A DNA stretch of 64,000 nt from NCBI GenBank assembly GCA_020746105.1, contig CM036618.1:91010122-91074121 (forward strand), written 5' to 3'. This stretch comes from Trogon surrucura (lineage: Eukaryota; Chordata; Aves; Trogoniformes; Trogonidae). This document shows positions 12,201-24,400 of the stretch, in pieces. Below the pieces are notes generated by a model. That model did not search any database, was not told the DNA's origin, and saw nothing but the letters and a program-made list of their open reading frames with translations. The position numbers were made by a program, and so were the translations under genes. How positions within the stretch are numbered: position 1 is the first letter of the stretch; every line of letters starts with the position of its first letter.

Positions 12201-15200
12201 AGACTTACTATAGCAGCTATGTGAATACATCCTCTTACTTATTAAATGTATAAGCCTTGAGGTGTCTCTGGCCTCTTGAAGTATAGATGTGAGAAGAGCA
12301 TCCATTTCTATGATTGGTTAAATCTATCCTTCCCAAACCAAAACGTTATCAGGATATTAGGCTTAATGGATCTTTTGTTCAAGACAAAATCAAGCTATTT
12401 CTTTGACTCTTCTAATTTCATGTCATGTTTTTGCATTCTGATTAGGTCACAAACATGGGGGGGTTGGATTGGTCATTTTCTGTGTATCTTCTGACTGTCT
12501 GTGTTTTCTTCTTACATTAATATTAATAGCTCTTCATTTTTAAAAGTATTTCTGATGTTCATTTTTCACTGTAAACTGGAGCCAGCGACATTTTGGGCAT
12601 CGCTGCCTTGTCAGGGCATCCAAGTGCCTCCATGGATCATCTCTGTACTTTACATTCAATTCCTTGACAGCAGTCTTCAAGATCGTTTCTAGGAGCAGCT
12701 TTCCCTGCTGAGAATCACAGTGGTTTCAGGAATATCTGACTCTAAACATATTTCCATTGAGGGCACCTGTGGAGATGTGGGAGCCCAGCAATGGCAACCC
12801 CAGCAGCAGGCAGAGGAGCTGGCAGCAGATGCCATCAGACCACGTCGCATTACACCTGCCTGCCTCGGACCTCTCACTTGTACGCAGCAGCTGCAGGGGT
12901 CCCCAGGACCCTGCTCGTTTTTGGAAATGCTACTTGCCCCTGTCCCTACCGAGTGGGGACAAACAGCTCTGAATTCTGACATGCAGAAAAACATGGAGGA
13001 TTTTCTTTTCGTGTCATCTGGAGGCTGCTTTAATTTTACAGTCAAAAGTTTTCACAACCCAGAAATCTGAAATTAATCCAAATTTTTGGTTATCTTTTGA
13101 AATGTTAAAGTCTAGTGATGAAAAAGGCAAGGGAGACAAAAATCTGTTTCTATTGCTGAACAAATATAGAAAGAAAAACCTTGAGCTTTTGGTGATAAAA
13201 ATACCAAGCTCTTTTTTATGAGAATCATAAAAGAAATTTTAATTTTTTGCCCCTTTAATTCATCCTGTCTAAACCTCCTATCACCTGTGAGGAATTAAGA
13301 GATTGTTTTTTTCCTTCAGAATTCTAACTGGATGTCAGGGAGAGGTCTGTTGCTAAATCCTGCAGGCTTCACCTGTATCTCCAAGACTTGTTAACACTTG
13401 ACTTAAATAATTTTGGCTCATGCTTCATCTGTCTGTAATTCAATTTGCTGCCATAGCCATCAGGAAAAAAAAGCCCACAGCTTTTTCCACTTAAAAATTA
13501 AAAATCAACAATTCACAATCCATAGAAAACTTGTAGTGCTATATATACATGTTTCATCTTCCCATAAACTTTATCATTAGCTGGATCAATTTGCTTTCAT
13601 GGCTCTTACTACAGTAAATTTCATTGCATTTTTGTTTCTATTAAAAAAACCCAACCACTAAACATTTTATTTTATACTTTGCTATGTAAGTAGTGACTTT
13701 CTGCATTTGGCATATTGTCTCGTTAGGATTGCTTGGTATGCTGTTACAGTGCTTGTCTTAGGAAGTTATTATGTAGAAGATTATGACAAATTAGAGTAAA
13801 TAACACTCAAGAGCATCAAAACTACTGAATGATTATTCCTTTTTTTTTTTTCTAAATGAGGTATCACAATTTCCTTTCCTGAAAAAAACACAGTTTGTGC
13901 ATTATGGATTCACACTGGAAATCTAAACTGGACAAAACAATAATATGCTAAAACTTGTTACAGTCTACTAGACTTGAAAAAATATGTATTTAGGAAATTG
14001 TCACAGCTTATTATACCAGAAAGATCAATCATTCTTTAGTGCTAAAAGAAGAAAAACAGAGCATTTGAACTGAGAAATTAATTGCTCAAAAGCAGATAAA
14101 TGTTATAAAAATGCTAACCACATTATTTTTTGTTTTCCAGATCGCATGTATGGCACATGTGAGATAGACTGGGCAAAAGCCAACTTCTCTACAATCTACA
14201 AGTCCTACATTGTTTCCATTTTTATCTGCTGTTTTTTCCTACCTGTCTCAGTCATGATCTTCTCATATGTGTCAATTATCAATACTGTCAAACTAAGCCA
14301 TGCATTAACAGGACTGGGTGATCCCACAGACAGACAGAGGAGAATAGAGCGAGACGTCACCAGGGTGAGTTTGGGTTTCATGTTGGGTGGGATTTATCTC
14401 AATGAAATCTGTTCTCCCAAAACTGTTCTCATCAGAAACAGAAGAGAACAAAACCAATCAGTTGCATTTCATTTCTAAGTAAAGTCTAATGACAGAGTCT
14501 GAACTCAGTGAAGAACGTGAGGTTTGTTTAAAATTCCTACCCCGTCAGTTGGCTAATACTGGTGCTACATCACATGTGAAAAATAATCTAAATCTAGTCA
14601 GAGTCGGTTATACAGCACAAAAATGAAAATTTGCTTTGGTATATGCTCTTTTCTTTCAGAAATTATGTTACTTTTGAGCATACAGAAGAGTTACAGTGGA
14701 GTTTTCAATTTACTTGGCTTAAGCCTACTTGAAACCTTCTGAATTCATATAAACATACAGGGAACAGTAGCTATTTTCATTCCATTAGATGAGGCACTGC
14801 TCAAGCACACCACCGTGCCAAAATTCAATATATAGTATCTAGGTCTGCCTGGCTCCATCAAAGCAAATGTTTTGCTTGCTCGTATTCTCCTGTGAGCCAT
14901 ACACTAAGGACAATCTGAGTGTTTCCCTCCCAGCCAAGTGTCCAAGTTCCTATTCCCAGTTTACTGCTTCCCTGATGGAGTCTTCCAGAGTAGATTTAAG
15001 ATTATTATTCTTCTGTCTTTTAGGTTTCTATTGTCATTTGCACAGCTTTCATTATTGCATGGTCACCGTACGCTGTCATCTCTATATGGTCTGCCTATGG
15101 TCACCCTGTGCCCAACCTTACCAGCATCCTTGCCAGTTTATTTGCTAAGTCTGCCAGCTTCTACAATCCCATTATCTACTTTGGAATGAGCTCCAAATTT

Positions 15201-15464
15201 CGGAGGGACATTTTCGTCTTGTTCCATTGTGCCAAGGAAGCGAAGGACCCTGTGAAGCTCAAACGTTTCAAAAACCTCAAGCAAAAACAACAAGAGCCCT
15301 CTCAGAAAGGAGAGAAGTATGCAGGAGAAATGCACCCCGCACCAAGCCCTGATTCCGGGGTGGGAAGTCCAACCAACACCCCACCTCCAGCAAACAGGGA
15401 AGTGTATTTTGGTATTCTTGACACACCATCTAATAATCCTGATATTGAATGTGATAGACTGTAA
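9138..15464 (+). CDS. OPN5L2: Opn5-family (neuropsin-like) opsin, 3' four coding exons (5' partial)
   Basis: This is a retinal-binding, light-sensing G-protein-coupled receptor of the plasma membrane. Joining 9138-9237, 11327-11431, 14141-14364 and 15024-15464 gives 289 residues with one continuous frame and canonical splice sites. In order the product shows: end of TM3 with TRYIKGC (residues 23-29) where most opsins have D/ERY; TM4 (about 42-62, ending PLLGWG); extracellular loop 2 with the conserved disulfide Cys75 and Asp69 at the site equivalent to bovine Glu181; TM5 (about 93-117); TM6 with AWSPY (155-159); TM7 with the Schiff-base Lys185 and NPIIY (191-195); helix 8 and a long Pro/Ser/Lys-rich tail ending ECDRL. 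The residue after the loop-2 Cys is Glu. The Opn5L1 group is reported to carry a Cys there, so among bird Opn5 paralogues Opn5L2 fits best. That subtype call is by elimination and from memory; Opn5 family membership is firm. The N-terminal third is missing from the window. Confidence 0.9.
9238..11326 (+). other. Opsin intron
   Basis: Intron of about 2.1 kb in phase 1, GTAAGG donor and CATTGCAG acceptor. It holds no other recognisable exon. A 79-codon reverse frame at 9714-9953 and several others have no family features and look fortuitous. Confidence 0.85.
11327..11431 (+). CDS. Opsin exon: TM4 and the start of extracellular loop 2
   Basis: 105 bases, phase 1 at both ends. It encodes a short loop (HCISNSS), then the hydrophobic TM4 segment with IWVAAFFW and the PLLGWGSYT turn that is typical of opsins at the TM4/loop 2 junction. 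Acceptor CATTGCAG, donor GTAACA. The last base starts the Asp codon that corresponds to the position-181 counterion site. Confidence 0.92.
11432..14140 (+). other. Opsin intron
   Basis: Intron of about 2.7 kb ending TTTTTGTTTTCCAG. A GC-richer island at about 12.58-13.0 kb contains overlapping open frames on both strands without recognisable domains. I see no retrogene signature there and treat it as noncoding. The rest is AT-rich. Confidence 0.8.
14141..14364 (+). CDS. Opsin exon: extracellular loop 2, TM5 and intracellular loop 3
   Basis: 224 bases, opening in phase 1 and closing in phase 0 before GTGAGT. It encodes YGTCEIDW, with the disulfide Cys followed by Glu and then the conserved Ile-Asp, TM5 with the helix-bending Pro in FFLPVSVMIFSY, and a basic intracellular loop 3 ending RRIERDVTR. 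The 3' boundary, just before TM6, matches the position I recall for the human OPN5 intron. Confidence 0.93.
14365..15023 (+). other. Opsin intron
   Basis: Intron of about 0.66 kb, GTGAGT donor and TTCTGTCTTTTAG acceptor. A frame reading through from the exon (to about 14478) is only intron read-through. Nothing else recognisable. Confidence 0.88.
15024..15464 (+). CDS. Opsin last coding exon: TM6, TM7, helix 8 and cytoplasmic tail
   Basis: It encodes TM6 (IVICTAFIIAWSPY), a short third extracellular loop, and TM7 with AKSASFYNPIIY. The Lys codon at 15147-15149 is the retinal attachment site, six residues before NPxxY as in other opsins. Helix 8 begins SSKFRRDIF and is followed by a Cys in FHCAK that could be palmitoylated. 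The tail of roughly 80 residues is Lys-rich, then Pro/Ser/Thr-rich (PSPDSGVGSPTNTPPP) and offers many possible kinase sites. The stop TAA (15462-15464) lies inside GTAAGT at 15461-15466, a consensus splice donor, so this end may instead be spliced to 15572. Confidence 0.93.
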   Translation, partial: VSIVICTAFIIAWSPYAVISIWSAYGHPVPNLTSILASLFAKSASFYNPIIYFGMSSKFRRDIFVLFHCAKEAKDPVKLKRFKNLKQKQQEPSQKGEKYAGEMHPAPSPDSGVGSPTNTPPPANREVYFGILDTPSNNPDIECDRL

Positions 15465-15571
15465 GTCCTGCGGCCTCTTAACACATGCATCCACCTTGTG
15501 ATCAGGACAACCCTCTTCAGATCAGTGCTTGAGTGATTTCCTAATTCCCAGTCCTTCTGCTTTTGCTGTAG

Positions 15572-15608
15572 CACTGATGACTATACAACTCAAGCGAATC
15601 GACGGTAA
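15572..15608 (+). CDS. Candidate alternative last opsin exon
   Basis: If the GTAAGT at 15461 is used with the acceptor after CTGCTTTTGCTGTAG (AG at 15570-15571), a 111-bp intron is removed. The frame then continues Leu-TDDYTTQANRR and stops at 15606-15608. This adds 11 residues with Thr/Tyr sites. A branch-like CTAAT sits near 15541. Splice-site quality is good and the frame is kept, but no transcript is available. It could be the main form, a variant or fortuitous. Confidence 0.4.
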
Positions 15609-16877
15609 AGTGATATTTTTCCTTCTATGTAGGTGCATAACACTACAAAGCACATTACAACGTGGACAGCACACCCAGTGCCAGAAACACTCGATTTTCA
15701 CATGCATGCAGGAAAAAGAAGACTGACTTGTGAAGAGCAGGCATTAGCTAGCAAAAATAATTAATATGTTCCTATCTGAATTTTATTAATTAGGAGATTA
15801 CATTTCCAAATACATTTTTGCTCTTCAGCAGTCCCAGCCATAGAGGATCATTCTAGCTCTGTGGTGCTGCACAGCCCAGGCTGTAGAAGAAGACCTGCAG
15901 GGCCCCACTGAGGTTGCTGCTGAGCTGCTGCAGCTCCAAGGGCTGCGAGCTGGTGGGCAAAGCTGTGTGCTCCCCGTGGGGCACCGAGCCGTGCCCGCAG
16001 TGGGGATCCCAAGCCCTGTGGATCCATGGGTGTGTGTCTAATCACTTCTGCCTGACCCTGTGCAAGTGCTAGGAGTTGTAGATCTTGGTGTTTTCTAGTC
16101 ACTGTAGTCCAAACAGTGGCTTCATGCTTTTCCTTGTTGGTCTGCAAAATTATTTCTGCCTTCCCAGACCTTCCCAGTGAGCAGAGATTGGCTGTAGCAT
16201 TCAGATTCATGAAAGCTCATTTTACTGATCTGTCTCCCAACCAGTTGGTTTTCTACCTGACTATAAAGGTGGAGCAAAAGATGTACCGGGAACAAAACCA
16301 AAAATGACGCTAAAGTTTTAAGAGTACTGATGAAGTGTGGCATCAGAGCTATTTGCAAAACACAATCCAACACTTCTCTGCTGCTTCTAAAGAAAATTTT
16401 TGTACCTGCCTATGGTTAAAAAAATTATTTTTAGATAAACATAACTAAGTAGCAATGAAGGATAGCGATTTAAATAACTAAGCTGTAGGCTTAAATCAGT
16501 AGCAAGTCTATCAGGTATTATAATATCCAATCATTCCATGAAGTTTAGTTTACAGAATTGAGGAGGTGTATCTTTGTAATTTTCACATCTTGGAAATTAA
16601 CTGCATACTCAGAGACTTGTATAAAAATGTCTCTGTACTAGCCATGGAAACTGTGGGTTCATTTAGTGCCATTTGCAAGTTAAAAAACAAAACCCAACAA
16701 CATTGGTTGCTAACTTCACTGCTATTTACGACTTTTTGGAATCTCACTGTTTGGGTGTTGTTTTGCAAAAGTATGCTTTTCCAGATGTGTTTCCTGGAAA
16801 AGACACAAAGAGAGTCTGCCTTCATTTCCCCCTTTATTTGTTTTGAGAAGATCACCTGTGTTTTGAAGTTGAAAACA

Positions 16878-16890
16878 AATAAACATTAAA
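16878..16890 (+). terminator. Candidate polyadenylation signals (AATAAA and ATTAAA)
   Basis: AATAAA at 16878-16883 is followed by ATTAAA at 16885-16890. A T/G-rich stretch (GTGTCTTCTTTC) about 15-25 bases downstream fits a cleavage-stimulating element. It is the first good signal downstream of the opsin stop on the same strand. Confidence 0.45.
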
Positions 16891-17903
16891 AGCAACAGTG
16901 AAGAACAGTGTCTTCTTTCATAGCCACAGATCTAAACTACAAGAGTATTCATTTTTGTGGAGAATTTTAAGATAGGGGTGCTATTTCGTTACCATAACTA
17001 ATTAAAGGCAAATAAGTATACAGTTTGCTTCCAGATAAAAGCACATGCTGTAGCTGGAGAAACAGTTGAAATCATTCAGGACAAAATCTCATCACAGCTG
17101 GATGAAGCCAGGCTAAGCTAGCCAGAGCTGGTGTGCAGTTTTGAAAACTTCTAGTTGTAGCACAAAATCCACCTTGGTAACCCAGCTGGCTGGAAGTGCT
17201 TGGGTTTTCCTCTAAAGAAAGAGGAGCACCACGCATGCCTGTTGGATGGGGTCCTTCGAGGTACCTACAGCCACAGGTGTGCTGAACACCTGCCCATAGA
17301 GCCCCCATGGCCATAGATGCCAGGCTAGCCTTTAGTCTGTATAATTTATAAACTAATAATTTATGGCTAACTAGCAAAAATCTCTGCCCTGCTGCATTGT
17401 AGCAAAGATGTTGATCTGCAGGATTCAAACTCTGACATAGAAAGATGTGAAAAGGACAAGGGGGAAGGTGGAGCAACAAGGCCATTTCCAAGAGTGCCCC
17501 CAACCTGCAGCTGAAATCTCTTCTGGTTCATAAGCCATTGATCAGGTACAGTGAGGTTAGACTCAAGGAAGAGGAGGGAGTAGTAAAAATAAGCTCTAGA
17601 ATAGGAGCAGAGCAGAGGAAAAATATGAGGGGGACAACCAGATAAGCAGGAGAGCAAGGGACAGGAGCCAAAGGATCCATACCTGCTGAGACAACTGGAA
17701 ACAGCCAACACCGGAAAAGCCTTGACTGGACTACAACAGGCCTCCCTCCTGCAAGGCCTATGGCTACAGGTCCTTGTGGATATATGGTAATACCAAGCAC
17801 AAGAATAAATTTAAGATTCAAAGACTGTCCAAATAGTACTACAATAAGAACACAAAACAAAAAGAAAATTACTAAATGGAAAGTAATAATCCCATTGCTA
17901 ATT

Positions 17904-17923
17904 AAAAAAAAAAAAAAAAAAAA
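17904..17923 (+). repeat. A homopolymer (20 A)
   Basis: An uninterrupted A20 run follows GCTAATT. I did not see clear target-site duplications that would make it a retroposon tail, so it is called a simple repeat. Confidence 0.75.
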
Positions 17924-20900
17924 TCAGGGCCGCACTGAATGATAAACACAAAAAAAGAACTTCCATCTGTCTGTGCCAATAACCATCACCTTTAATGCTC
18001 ATTGAATGAGACAAAAGCCCTTTGGGAATAACAAAGACGCGGCATTTAATTATGTAATAGGATATAACCTAGTAAAACAGGAATGGAAGGACTTACAGTA
18101 ATCACTGCAATAAATGCCCTATCTCACTGATACCTGACAGCCTCCAGTAGCCTTTGACACCGTCCACCAGCCAGGATGCCTGCTGGAAAGAGCCACTGCT
18201 AGAACAAAGCTCGGATGGTCCTGGGGGTGCGCCTGGGGCTGGACGCACATCCGCTGGGTCCAGCACAAGGTCAGTGCAAACTGCCCGAGCAGAAGGTGCC
18301 CGTGTGTGTCAAATCCACCACAGTAAGTGCAAAAGGAAGTCAAGAGTAACGTTTGGCAGCACAAAAATGACAACACAAGCATGTCTTGGTGATGTGACCT
18401 GGTAAAGCCTTACCACATGCCAAAGATAAATTTCAAATGGATTCATATCATACAACATTCATACAGAGATGTGGGAGAAACTTAGTGAACTCAGGGCTTC
18501 ACACCACTGGTAAACCGCTGAACAAAACTAACTTCTCTGAGAACAAGCTAGCTAATAACACGTGGCCTATATGTAGTTTTAAAGGGAGTGGAAAACAGGC
18601 TTTAACTCATTCGTGATTGATGCTGTGCTACCTGACAATCCAGCCCTTAGTGTCCTTTGCTGAAAGGCCATCAAGTACAGCAGTGTTACGTGTCCTATCA
18701 GAAAAAAAAAACATCCCAGGCAAATGAAAAGCTCAAGAATTTGAAAGTTTAAGTCCTATCTCCAGAGATGAGACCTTTATCTCCTCACAATTTGGAGGAG
18801 CTATTATAAGACCATTCTCTGTCCTTGGCATCATGGCAAGGAAAAACATTCACTTTTGGAAAGCTGATAAACCTTATTCTTTGAAAGATGCTATACATTC
18901 TTAGAAAAATAATACATCTTAGTGTAATGGCACTGACAGGGAGTTCAAAAGAGGGAGAGTGGAGCATCATGAAAGTCACTGTTCACTGTCTGACTATCAA
19001 AGCACAAGAACACCTTGGCAAGTTGAGGACAATTCAGATCAACCATGCAGCATATAGAAGACAACGAAAATGAGCTACCAGGATAGTGAAATTGCTATGT
19101 TTATGTCATATTGCACTTTTTCCTGGGATGGTACAATCCAGCTGAGACATGCAAACATCTACAAGGACCAGCACTGTGGCACAATGTATTTGCGCTGCAA
19201 ATTGCTTTCATGGGTTGGCAGGCTGGGAGCACAAGTTAGACCCATGTCTGGAGAGCTGTTTCCTATTTTGGTGAGCTACAGTACTTGCTCGAGCTGGCAA
19301 TCTTCTCTTTGGGAGACAAATGTCACTGATAGACCTTAGCTAAATTCACCAGAAGGTGTTAAACATTTCAGCTTCTAAAAGACTTCAGAGCTTTAATAAG
19401 AGGTGGAACACACTGGCTCAGAAAGAGTGGGAAGAGGTGACTTTCTTTTAGAGGGCTGTGAGAAAAGACCAGGCTAGCACTAGGATAACTAGTCACATAT
19501 ACCTGCAGATCAAGGAGCCGAAAAACTTGACATCACGACTTACAACCCAAGCAGAGTAAGACTTTATCAATTTCTGGGATGCAGCAGTATTTAGCAGATT
19601 TGAATCTTCCTGCAGTCAGTTTAGACCTCCTCTTTGCTTCTGCCTCACTCACTGGCTCTGCGTAATAGTTGCTGGTGCCCACCCACATCTCTGTTGATCC
19701 ACTGAGACCTTGAGGAGAAATGGTATCCCAGTTTCACATTTCTAGTCTAACAGAAATCTCATGTTTCGAGCTCTATGTTTGCAGCTTGTTTTATTGCCCC
19801 ATCCCATATCATACCTAATACACACTAGTGGTAGGTGCTTTGACAACAGATAAGGAAGAGCACAGCCAACAATCAGAAAGTTATTACAGGGGAACACAAC
19901 ATCAAAGCACTTTCTAGTAAGAATTCTTATTGCAAAGCAGGCACAGTTTTTCCCAATTGCTTTTCTTCATCCAGCCTACTATGAGAGTAAAGCATCACCA
20001 CGGAACAGTGGAACATGGGGAGTTTCTAGTGTTGGCCCTTACCTGTTCTGCCCATGAAGAGCCCAATAAGCATCTACCAAACTAACAGCAAAGAGCAGGC
20101 TTAGTATATGCACCAAACAAGCATGACAGAGAGTAATCCTCCTGAAGTCCTCCTGCAAAGACAACACAGATTTGGGGTCATTTCCCCTTTACAATCATAT
20201 GCAACAGAAACAAAGTTAACAAAGTTATATTGTCACAATATATACCTGGGACAATACTTCTGGCCTCATAAAATTATATTCTTCAAATAAGATCCACTGA
20301 GTGAAACTGCTCAATAATCTAAAGACTTTGCCCTAATGTCTCCATCTGCAAAATCTGGATTTGTACTTCACTCAGCAAGTTCAGTTGCAGTTCAGTGGGC
20401 ACAGTCAGGTCTAGGGATGCTCAACATATGGTCTCTCAGCTGTAGATCCCGAAGATTTTTAATGAAGATGACATGCCTCAGCTGGCTCTGATCCTGAAGA
20501 ATCAGATTGCTTTCTGAAGAGCAGAATGCACTCAAAGCATTTTTGCCATGAAAAAGTTACATTTATCTCATTTTTTTAATATGGGATCTTGCACAGTAAG
20601 TAAAGTTAAAACTAGCTGTAGTGTGGCCAGTCACAGTCATTAACAGTTCTGAAATTATATCATCTGCTTAATCACAACAGCAGGTTTACTGCATCCTCTG
20701 ATCCTGTGGACTTGCAGAATTTCACTTGTCTAACTAATCTTGAAAGAACAAAAGTGTCTTGCCATCCTAAACTACAGCTGACCATAGGAAGCTCTCATTT
20801 TGAAATTACCATTTTCATTCCATAGGATAAGGACAAGACAGCAAAGCCAGCTTTTACAGACTCTCCACAAGAAAACCAGCTCATCCCCATTGGTCTGTAG

Positions 20901-21396
20901 ATGTCTCTATTAGCCCAGGTTACAAAGAGAGGACAAAAGACCAGACCATCGAACAGCAAGCAGGGACACTCCCAGCCTCTGGCTGCCATTCAAGCCCTTC
21001 CTTGACACCTGGATAAACCCAGCAAGGATTAAGTATGCTCAGCAGGGCTGGGAAACTAGCCTGGTCTGTGTGGCTGGTCTCCCCCTTCAGCACTGCTTTG
21101 ACTTAGTCACAATTATTTCAGGCTTTGTTAACCAGGCGTGGGTCGATTTGACTTACTCAGCAACAAGCTTAAAAAACAAATAATCCAATTAATGGAAGAA
21201 GCAGAGTGTAAAAGTGTTTGGAAAGGGTTGGGAAAGCCAGGAGGAGCAGCTGGCATGTCCCCGGTGGGACGTCTTCCTCCAAACAAGAGCACACAGAGGC
21301 TCCTTGTTAGCTCTGCAGGGACAGCAGCTTGGCTGCTCTTTGAACCCCGCAGTCCTCGGGACTGTGACATTTCACTGGGACTCAGAAAACCAAGGC

Positions 21397-21418
21397 GGGG
21401 GGGGGGGGGGGGGGGGGG
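21397..21418 (+). repeat. G homopolymer (22 G)
   Basis: A pure run of 22 G preceded by CAAGGC. The tract is strongly G-quadruplex-prone and a likely site of polymorphism or assembly error. Open frames through it simply read poly-glycine or poly-proline and are artefacts. Confidence 0.85.
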
Positions 21419-24400
21419 ACGACAAAGCCCCTGCACCATGCAGACATTCAGGCTTGCAGTTAAATAAACTGCAGAGACAAATCCTAACATTTGCAGCTAC
21501 TGCCCACTTCCGATCCTACACCGATGTCTCAGCAAGGGCTTATATAAAAGTTCCCTCCAGCCCATCAACTCAGCCTTCATTAGGCAACAACAAAGATGTG
21601 TCAGAAATTATTTAAGAGTATATCTTTAGCCCTGAAATGAGTGTTTGTGCTTAGCCTGTGGTGGGAGAGAGGAGTGGGAAGAGGAAGGTTGAGGAGCATT
21701 CACAATTATTCACATTACAGACGCGAAATACATGTATAGGGCTATTCATTCCAAATGTTGTCATTGATAATGGCATTCAGCTGCAGAAATATCTAAATAT
21801 CATTGGGGGGCAGGGGAAGAGAGAGAGAGACAACTCCTCTCCCTGCCTGGAGTGAAGAAGATTCAGGATTTTGGCTTAAATTCCACTGCTCCAGTCCTGA
21901 CCCTCGCTGTGTAAAACCTTGTGATTAAGAAGCCGTGTGACTGCAACAAACCTCACCATTGGTGCTCTCCTTCAGAAAGGGTCATTACAAACATTATGCC
22001 TTGCGAAATCATCCCAGCCCTGAGTAATAGCTCAGCTTTGCTGTTCATGGCCTCAGCAGTTTTGAGACATGCTCAGGACCGTAAGATCAGCTGCTGAGGC
22101 ACTGAGGAAAACCCAAGAGCTTCCCCAACAACTGCATTTGTTCCCGCCAGACCCGAGCCTGTCCCAGCCAGGATCACATCTGCATCTTCCCTACAGCTTC
22201 TCCCCACAGTGCTGAGTGAAGAGGGCATCAGCAGGGATTCTCCGTCATGCCCTTGCTTATGTGTTTATGTGTGTTTATGTCTGTCCCTTGGAGCAGGGGC
22301 AGAAAAGGTCATCCCTTTTTATCGTACAGACATGGGACAGAAATCCTATTCCTTTGCAAGCAACAGCAAACTGGTTAATTGTAACTCACAAAGATTTCAT
22401 CCACGGCGTCTCAAAAGGAGGCCAAGTCAGAAAGCAAGTGAAATGTTTAGAGACAGAAGGACACCAAGGCCAAGTGCTTGAATGCTGCAGAGTAAGGTTA
22501 GTCACTCTTATACACTCTTGTACATAAAACTGATTTCAAACTTTTCAAAGTTTTGTAGATTAGAAACAATAGCCACACCGACAGCAGTAAACGACATACT
22601 CTTCAACAACTGTTTATGGCATAGAAGCTCATGAAACAAGCACAAACCACCTCTGCCATCCCACTGAGTGGTCTCTGGGACTGCTCTTGGTCCAATCTGT
22701 TTAGCTACACTCTATACAATGTTTTATTGCTGAAATAACGATGTTGCAATGCTATTCCGAAATACCAGCCCAAGCACTAACACCTAGGTCCTAGAAACCA
22801 TCTTCTTAGCAACTGACTCCGTGGAGATTCATTTGCACTGTCACAGTTCCCTACAGATGAGACATCAAAGAATGCCTTCAAAAACTCTTCCAGAAAAAAT
22901 AAATAAGAAGAATAGAGACAATAATGAAATCTAGCATTTATACCAGTTTTCTCAGCTACAGGTGCTCCTACATTCTTAATCACCCATTTTCTGAATACTG
23001 CTTGTTTGCATGTCATCATGTGCATGCATCGCCCTTGTGGAAGAGTAGACATGATGATGGAAAAAGCTGGTGTGCAGAGGGCCATATTCGGTTTTCTTTT
23101 GAAGTACATTTATCTGCTGTCTTTCATTTCTCAGATCTCTTAGCACGCATAAACCTGATTTTATGCCCCTGATTGTGTGACCTTCAGAAAGTCCAACCTT
23201 GGAAATGTGAAACCAACTAAACAGGGAGTTTCCTCAAAACTTCCCATAACCAGGCAGAGTTGTTTGACAAGCTGCATCTCACACAGTAACATCAATTCTT
23301 TTCCCACCCCACCAGGGCAAAAGAAAAAAACAGTGCAACAGACTAAAAGCAAACAATTATTCACTGCAAATTAACCCAATTTATTACGTGCAAATCAGCA
23401 CTTGTTTCAATTTTCTCGCTCATTCTTGCAAATTGATGTTTTGCTAGATGATGAAAGGTATTCACTTATTGAAAGAAAAGAAGAAAAAGGAAACTGTAAA
23501 GGATTAGTTCTGTGATGACCAAAGAAGTTCACTTTTTTATAGCAGCAGAAGCTTTACAATATAATTTCCCTCAAAACCACTGTCTGTTTAGCTGGACAAG
23601 AGCAGCTGGATGGAAACAGTTATCGTTAGTGCTTGCAGGTTTCTTTACAGGCTTTCCCATGAAAGGAGACAAAGTGAGCTCCTGATGGCACCCCCTCGGG
23701 CATCTGAGCTCCTTTAACTACTGATGTAGAGTATATAACATATATATGTATATATAAACATACACAAGCTATCCCAATCTATGGCAAATACAGCTCAAAG
23801 ACAGGGAGGACATGGTGAGAGGGGAGCTCAGCAAACACGGCTGGGGCTGAACACAGAACCACAGCACGATGCACCAACCAACACCCACCATTTACAATTC
23901 ACTCGGGCTGTCAGCAGCCCAAGCGAGTGCTTTGGTGTCACCACACCAAAGCAAACAGCCAAGGCAATCACTGAGCTGTAACACAGGGCAGCAGGGTAGC
24001 ATTTAACACTGCAGCTGACACAGCTTGGCTATGTACTTTATTAGCTCACTCAGGAGGGGAACACACCATTTTACACAGCTCTGCTGGCCTGACACCTCCT
24101 TCTGGCATAAATCAGGGTCATCTCCATCCTCCCTGCAAGTATGATACACAAGCACAACATGCTGGATGCATTTCTCACTGGGCAGGAATGGCTTTCACTT
24201 TATGGTAGGGGACTCACAGAAACTAGCACCAACACTGACCAGCCTAAGAAAACTCACCATGAAGGGTTTAAAGTAGCTGCTTTAGGCTGCTCTACCTCGG
24301 TGAGCCATCAGTGGATACACAGAAGCTGAACCATGATCCGGACACACCAGGGTATGTCTGTAGCCCTGACTTACCAAAATTAACACAACAGTTGCCTCAC

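Larger units (their letters stand above)
15465..16890 (+). other. Probable opsin 3'UTR
   Basis: This is the stretch between the opsin stop and the first good poly(A) signals. It includes a GC-rich part at about 15.85-16.08 kb and otherwise AT-rich DNA. Short frames on both strands have no family features. The length, about 1.4 kb, is ordinary for a vertebrate 3'UTR. The assignment depends on the poly(A) signal pair at its end. Confidence 0.45.

Noticed and set aside
12689..13070. Overlapping 116-118-codon frames on both strands in an opsin intron
   Set aside because: Mirror-image openness is typical of composition bias. No domain, poly(A) tail or flanking duplication points to a retrogene.
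15606..15633. A second stop-in-donor (GTAAAG) after the alternative opsin exon with an acceptor 28 bases on
   Set aside because: A 28-base intron is too short for the vertebrate spliceosome, so the 15529-15726 frame was not joined to the opsin.
21128..21615. Frames of 109-133 codons through the G22 run
   Set aside because: They are kept open by the homopolymer, which reads poly-Gly or poly-Pro. No other coding evidence.
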